18,640 nt of DNA from Desulforamulus profundi (GTDB taxonomy: Bacteria > Bacillota_B > Desulfotomaculia > Desulfotomaculales > Desulfotomaculaceae). Below are positions 14,933-18,640 of this stretch, in pieces; position 1 is the first letter of the stretch; every line of letters starts with the position of its first letter. The stretch lies in the NCBI RefSeq assembly GCF_002607855.1, contig NZ_AWQQ01000017.1, forward strand, positions 161,839-180,478, read 5' to 3'. Position numbers and translations under genes: made by a program. The notes below the pieces were generated by a model, which had not been told where the DNA came from, did not search any database, and was given only the letters and a program-made list of their open reading frames with translations.

Positions 14933-14960
14933 AAGTACCTGCCCCAAAGGACAGGTACTT
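14933..14960 (-). terminator. Terminator of the SLH-domain protein gene
   Basis: AAGTACCTG (14933-14941) and CAGGTACTT (14952-14960) form a perfect 9-base-pair stem with a 10-base loop. On the minus strand the stem runs into TTTTT. It lies 11 bases beyond the stop of the gene ending at 14972. Confidence 0.8.
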
Positions 14961-14971
14961 AATGCTTAACG

Positions 14972-17178
14972 CTACTTTTGCACTTTTAACATGCGAACCA
15001 CGGACATGGCGGCAAAGCCGCGGGTAACTTTCTCATGGGGAGCATAAAAGCCCTTATGGTCGCTCTGCAGCCCCAGTCCCAGGCTCAGGGCTGCATACCC
15101 CTTCATGTCCTGGGGAATCAGGTTGGCATCTTTGGTCTTCAAGGTGTAAATACCGGCAATCCTGGCGGCACCGTCATAATCCAGGGTGTTAATCATGAGC
15201 CTGGCCATTTCCAGACGGGTCAGCTCTTTATCCAAATCCTTTGTTTCGTCGGCTGTAATGATGCCCAGGCTGAGGGCGGCATTGATCAACCTTTTTCTCT
15301 GTTCTTCTTGTTCTTTGCCGTCCTGCAGCATCCGGTACGGCGGCTCCATGTACCAGCCGCGGCTGGCCACCAGCATCTCCAGGGCCTCCAGCTTGGTGAT
15401 ATTCCGGTCGGGATAAAATTTGCCGTCGTCACTCTTAACAATATTGGCCCTGGCCAGTTGTTTAATATCATTTTCCGCCGGGTGCCCGGCGATGTCGGTA
15501 AACGTGTCGGTCTTCCTGGGTGGGATGGGTTCCCCGTTCCAATTAAGATACTTTCCTGTTTGGGCATCGATCATGTAGGACGGGCAGTCCTTTAAGCGGT
15601 AGACCAGGCTCACCCGGGAATCGTTTTTCTCCCGGTAAATTCTTATATAGTCCAGGGCCAAACCTCCGTCTGCCAGGAAGGCGCTGACGGCCTTTTCTTT
15701 ATCCAGCAAAGCCGCCGGCTTGGGGAAACTCAAATTCCACCAGGCCATCCGGTAGCCGGTAACCTCCCCGGTATAGGCATTGACTTCTACATCAAAACCG
15801 TTGTTGCCAAAGGGAATGTTGTTTACCAACCGAACATAGGAGAAACGATAGATTCCCGGTATTCCTTTTGCGCTATAGTTAACACTCCAACTGTGCTCCA
15901 GTTTGATTTCGGCAAAACGCCGGGATTGCTGTTTCTTGATAAAATCCTCAGCTGCCTTTTGGGCTTGTTCCTCTGTAAAACGGGGCTGTTTACCGGCTGG
16001 TTCTTCATATTCCTTCTGCCATTTGTTAAAGCTGACCAGCTCACCTGTTACAGCGTCAACAGAAGCGCTGATGCTTTGATAGGAGGACTCCTTTTCACTA
16101 CTCCAGTAAAAATTCCATTGCTTTTGTTCCGGGTATTGATAATCGTAACTTAGACGACTTTCGCCCTGTTTCAGGTCGGAGGGTATATGAATGACCTTTT
16201 TCACCTGCTCCAGGGCCTTTTCAGCGCTGAGCAGGTTTTTCAGCTTATCCACCTCTGCCTGCTCCGCCGGCGTCAAATCCTGTTTCACGGGCTTTTCCAT
16301 GGCCATATCGCCGCCCATGCCGCCACGGTCATAATAGTAATAGCCGTGGTCATCAATGACTTTACCGGTTAAGGCGTCAATCAGCAGCCCGGAACCATTT
16401 TTCACCCGGTACACCAGCTTGACCGGCGTTGCCTGGGGCCAGGGGGGCGGAAATAAACCAGTTCCACATTTTCTCCAAAAACCTTTTCGGCCTGGGCGGT
16501 GGAAATTTTACCGGCGACGGAAGGGAAATTCAGCTTGTTATCCCAGTTCAAGTTAATACCCATAATTTCCCCGGCGTCACCGTTTATCCGGACATAAATG
16601 TTGTGTTCCGGAAAGGTAACGCCATTGACAACCCTGGCAAAGTTATAATAGTACTCTGCGGGTCCCCTGTCGCCGTAACCAAAAAAGGGCTGCTCCTGGT
16701 TGGGAACCAGCCGGGTCTGGCTTATGTAATGGGGCATTAGCTTTTTGGCCCATTCCCGGGCCAGTTTACCGGCCTCTTCGTAGGAGTATTTCGGCGGCCC
16801 GCTGTACCGCTGGCCCGGGGGTATATCCTGCCAGCGGTCCATGCCGATGATTTCACCGGTTATAGCGTCAATGCGGACGGAGATATTCCCACTGGGCTCG
16901 GTCTCCCGGTTCCAGTTCAGCTGCCACTCGGCCCTGCCATCATAGGAATTAAAGCCGCTTTTAAAGCCTTCATAGTCACTGCCGATGGCAAACACCTCTT
17001 TGGCCTTTTCAATAGCCTTGTCCAGGGGAAATTTTGCCTTGGACAGGTCCCCGTCAATTTCCGTGGGTGGTTTCGGTATGACAGAAGTTTTCACAACCTC
17101 AGCAAAGACCGGCTGGTTAAATACCAGGCCGGTGGCCAGGCAGCCCGCCACAAGGGCGCTGACAATTTTTTTACCCAA
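14972..17178 (-). pseudogene. Secreted YcdB/PepSY-type protein with SLH-like C-terminus, frameshifted
   Basis: This is an exported, probably cell-surface protein of about 735 residues after one correction. It starts with a signal peptide (KIVSALVAGCLATGLVF, cleavage likely after VFA). Repeated modules of the YcdB/PepSY type follow, each with a strand pair such as ISVRIDAITGEIIGMDRW or VYRVKNGSGLLIDALTGKVI. The C-terminus has SLH-like repeats (TDIAGHPAENDIKQLARANI, FYPDRNITKLEALEML, FYAPHEKVTRGFAAMSVVRML) that could bind cell-wall polymer. A C run at 16442-16447 is one base short: the first frame ends RPPGPRQRRSS, the second gives RPPWPQATPVKLVYRV. The start is TTG 17176-17178, with AAGGAG nine bases upstream. 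The frameshift may be a sequencing error. Confidence 0.85.
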
Positions 17179-17282
17179 AGGAACTCACTCCTTAGTATCA
17201 TTTTACCAGTATAGACGTTTCACCCTGAACTTTGTTACAGGGATCTGTGAATGATTTGCACCGGTGGAAAATGATACGTGAA

Positions 17283-17307
17283 AAAACGGCCCCGGCTTGG
17301 CCGGGGC
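17283..17307 (-). terminator. Strong minus-strand intrinsic terminator
   Basis: GCCCCGGC (17289-17296) and GCCGGGGC (17300-17307) form a very stable stem with a 3-base loop. On the minus strand it is followed by CG and TTTTTT (17281-17286). It lies between the Doc toxin gene and the SLH-type gene, 105 bases before the latter's start. It ends either a separate RNA or a leader of that gene. Confidence 0.85.
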
Positions 17308-17510
17308 TTTACAGACCCCCATGCCGCTGACGCGGCACCAGCAGAAGGATGAAAATGGTGCTGTGAAGAATCTTTATTCTACGGCTGGCGAAGGGAGGTC
17401 GTATCTACTTGGTGCTGCGAGCCCGTCTCATAGACAGACCCCAACGACCAGGTGCACCACAGATTGTTGCCCCCTTTTGGGGAAGCACGCAGGATAGAAT
17501 AACCACATAC
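17308..17510 (-). ncRNA. Candidate structured RNA or cis-acting leader
   Basis: No convincing protein frame covers this stretch, but it is full of pairable segments. TTATTCTA (17374-17381) and TAGAATAA (17495-17502) close a 129-base domain. Inside are GGTCGT/ACGACC (17397-17402, 17444-17449), TGGTGC/GCACCA (17410-17415, 17454-17459), GTCT-CAT-AGAC (17425-17435) and CCCC-TTTT-GGGG (17471-17482). The first two pairings cross, so they are alternatives or a pseudoknot. Further on are GCACCA/TGGTGC (17335-17340, 17356-17361) and GCCGC/GCGGC (17323-17336), then the terminator. The strand is chosen from that terminator. No known family was recognised and no clear promoter is visible. Confidence 0.5.
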
Positions 17511-17554
17511 AGTAAAATGTAGGCTTTTCGCATCATGGGTGGAATGCGTAACAA

Positions 17555-17938
17555 CTACTTTGTTACACTATGTTTTTTAATCCAACGGGCAATATACTCC
17601 TTCGATAATATACCCTCCGCTATGGCAAATCCTAAACCCACAAGTTCATCCTCGACATATTCAATACGATAATCGTTATAGTCCAACAAGATCAGCATTA
17701 AATAAATACCCATTCGCTTATTACCGTCAACAAAAGGATGGTTGTTAATGACCCCATAACATACAGCAGCTATTTTGCTTTCTATATCCGGGTAAAGATC
17801 CTGTCCGTCAAAAGTTGCCTGGGCATTATAAATAGCTGATTGTAGTAACTTTATGTCTCTTAAACCAGGTGCACCGCCAGTTCTTTGTACCATTTTTTCA
17901 TGTAGTTTGAGAATATAATCAATGGAAAGCCATTTCAT
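17555..17938 (-). CDS. doc: Doc-type Fic-fold toxin
   Basis: A 127-residue death-on-curing toxin. Known Doc proteins phosphorylate elongation factor EF-Tu and so stop translation; that activity is inferred here from the family. The core motif HPFVDGNKRMG (His67 to Gly77) has the catalytic His, the acidic Asp and the GNKR of the Fic fold. The N-terminus MKWLSIDYILKLHEKMV and GAPGLRDIKLLQSAIYNAQ are typical of Doc. The length is normal and the gene is intact. The ATG overlaps the antitoxin stop by four bases (ATGA), so translation is coupled. The structured region and terminator at 17283 follow downstream. Confidence 0.92.
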   Translation of the reverse strand: MKWLSIDYILKLHEKMVQRTGGAPGLRDIKLLQSAIYNAQATFDGQDLYPDIESKIAAVCYGVINNHPFVDGNKRMGIYLMLILLDYNDYRIEYVEDELVGLGFAIAEGILSKEYIARWIKKHSVTK

Positions 17939-18174
17939 TCTGCTAACCTCTTAAAGGCATTTAGGTTCTTTTCTAAAATATTATCAGCTATTTTATCAAG
18001 CTTCATTTCTTCTACCCGCTGGGCTTCATATTCTTCAAAATCAATAATTAGATACCGCGGTTTATTGTTCTTCATCACAATAACTTTTTTCTTTTCGTCA
18101 ACAAGTCGAGCAATTCTAGAGAAATTCTGGTTAACATCAGAAATGCTTACGATACAGTCCGTGTTAATATTCAT
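17935..18174 (-). CDS. phd: Phd-family antitoxin
   Basis: A 79-residue antitoxin paired with the Doc toxin. The N-terminal part (CIVSISDVNQNFSRIARLVDEKKKVIVMKNNKPRYLIIDFEEYE) is the Phd/YefM DNA-binding fold. The basic-hydrophobic tail (MKLDKIADNILEKNLNAFKRLAE) would bind Doc. AAGGTGG stands five bases before the ATG. Upstream lie a TATAAT box and an inverted repeat, which fits autoregulation. Unlike the pair at 1840-2353, this module looks complete. Confidence 0.9.
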   Translation of the reverse strand: MNINTDCIVSISDVNQNFSRIARLVDEKKKVIVMKNNKPRYLIIDFEEYEAQRVEEMKLDKIADNILEKNLNAFKRLAE

Positions 18175-18203
18175 ATGACCACCTTCTTAGAGTTTTTATT
18201 TTT

Positions 18204-18237
18204 ATTATACTATAATTAGGATTTATTTAACCTAAAA
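18204..18237 (-). promoter_or_regulatory. phd-doc promoter and possible operator
   Basis: A TATAAT on the minus strand (18204-18209) lies 30 bases upstream of the phd start. Next to it, TTAGG (18216-18220) and CCTAA (18231-18235) form a spaced inverted repeat within an AT-rich tract, a candidate Phd-Doc binding site. No good -35 box was found. Confidence 0.4.
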
Positions 18238-18279
18238 TTTATATATTGTTGCTACATATCTTTGTTGTACATTTTTTAG

Positions 18280-18435
18280 CTAATGTGCAATTGTACATAC
18301 CTCCTCTTTTGCCAGCGCATCCGACATCGTTTTTTTATCCGGCTTCGTATATATCACAGTAGTATTCAGATTGGCATGTCCCAAAATTTGGGCCACTGTC
18401 ACAATATCTGCTGGTTGTTGCCCCAGCCCTTCAAT
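18280..18435 (-). pseudogene. Tyrosine recombinase, C-terminal remnant
   Basis: The minus-strand frame reads ADIVTVAQILGHANLNTTV, then IYTKPDKKTMSDALAKEE, ending CTIAH. LGHANLNTTVIYT is the last catalytic box of XerC/XerD-like tyrosine recombinases, with the conserved His and the nucleophilic Tyr. The earlier Arg and His boxes are absent: the frame is open only to about 18435, where a TAA and a change of sequence occur. The break lies about 28 bases from the start codon of the IS110-type transposase, which probably disrupted the gene. Confidence 0.8.
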
Positions 18436-18463
18436 TTAACTGCCGTAGAGGGAGAAAGAACAC

Positions 18464-18640
18464 ATGGAAGTTGTGTACACCCATTGCTGCGGGCTTGACG
18501 TTCATAAGAAGAACGTAGTGGCCTGTGTCATCACTCCTGAAGGTAAAGAGATTCGCACATTTTCAACAATGACCGATGACCTTATTTCTATGGTGGACTG
18601 GCTTAAAACCAAAGGTTGCACCCATGTGGCGATGGAAAGC
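18464..18640 (+). CDS. IS110-family transposase, N-terminal part
   Basis: The first 59 codons of an IS110-family DEDD transposase, cut by the window end. The opening THCCGLDVHKKNVVACVI contains the first catalytic Asp in a RuvC-like fold, and GCTHVAMES leads to the next acidic residue, a Glu. GAGGGAG stands about eight bases before the ATG. IS110-family enzymes use an RNA encoded in a non-coding end of the element to choose targets. Here only some 25 bases separate the start from the broken recombinase gene, so the left end is very short. This is the arrangement of the IS1111 subgroup, whose long non-coding end is on the 3' side, outside this window. Confidence 0.9.
   Translation, partial: MEVVYTHCCGLDVHKKNVVACVITPEGKEIRTFSTMTDDLISMVDWLKTKGCTHVAMES

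Noticed and set aside
15035..15595. A 186-codon plus-strand frame.
   Set aside because: It lies antisense to the SLH-type protein, whose domain pattern is unmistakable.
17374..17502. Identification of the structured region as 6S RNA, SRP RNA or a known riboswitch.
   Set aside because: The closing stem and size are loosely compatible with 6S RNA, but I saw none of the conserved sequence blocks of 6S, SRP or the common riboswitches.
1..18640. CRISPR array, rRNA or tRNA genes.
   Set aside because: No regularly spaced repeats, no tRNA cloverleaf with GTTCRA-type T loop and no rRNA-like stretch were seen on either strand.

Overview
The window looks like a decaying, insertion-rich stretch of an anaerobic Gram-positive genome. 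Desulfotomaculum- or Pelotomaculum-like Peptococcaceae are my best guess. The reasons are strong AGGAGG-type ribosome binding sites with several TTG and GTG starts, an AprA/AprB-like redox pair, a secreted protein with an SLH-like C-terminus, and the mix of insertion-sequence families. The taxonomy is inference; no rRNA or tRNA gene was seen.

Layout. (1) 1-2403: two copies of one IS3-family element facing each other, separated by a 109-base palindromic element. The right-hand copy has inserted into a ParE/RelE-type toxin gene and left its Phd/YefM-type antitoxin intact. (2) 2586-5740: a nest of broken transposons. It holds two different copies of a two-gene element (Mu/Tn7-type DDE transposase plus ExeA/TniB-like AAA+ ATPase) and an IS21-type IstB remnant with its right end. 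Only one ATPase gene (4760-5557) is complete. (3) 5765-5887: a 40-codon gene of unknown role. (4) 6128-10128, all on the minus strand: a Crp/Fnr-family regulator, a DASS-type anion transporter, an AprA-like flavoprotein and an AprB-like ferredoxin. This looks like one regulated uptake-and-reduction locus, but the first three genes each carry a different lesion (nonsense codon, internal deletion, single-base frameshift). (5) 10621-14105, plus strand: a complete YyaL/SPATA20-like thioredoxin-domain protein and a DUF815 ATPase split into two overlapping frames, closed by a strong terminator. (6) 14153-14859: remnants of a metallophosphoesterase, an unknown C-terminus and a glycosyltransferase N-terminus. 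(7) 14972-17178: a secreted YcdB/PepSY-type protein with SLH-like repeats, frameshifted once. (8) 17283-17510: no protein gene, but an elaborate set of base-pairable segments ending in a textbook minus-strand terminator, a candidate structured RNA or leader. (9) 17555-18174: an apparently intact phd-doc toxin-antitoxin pair. (10) 18280-18640: a tyrosine-recombinase C-terminus truncated next to an IS110-family transposase that runs out of the window.

Two kinds of damage are superimposed. IS insertions and deletions truncate genes at sharp boundaries; these are probably real. At least five otherwise good reading frames are broken by one missing base, mostly in short homopolymers. That could be real decay, but it is also the usual signature of consensus errors in a draft assembly. 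Gene-inactivation claims should be read with this in mind.
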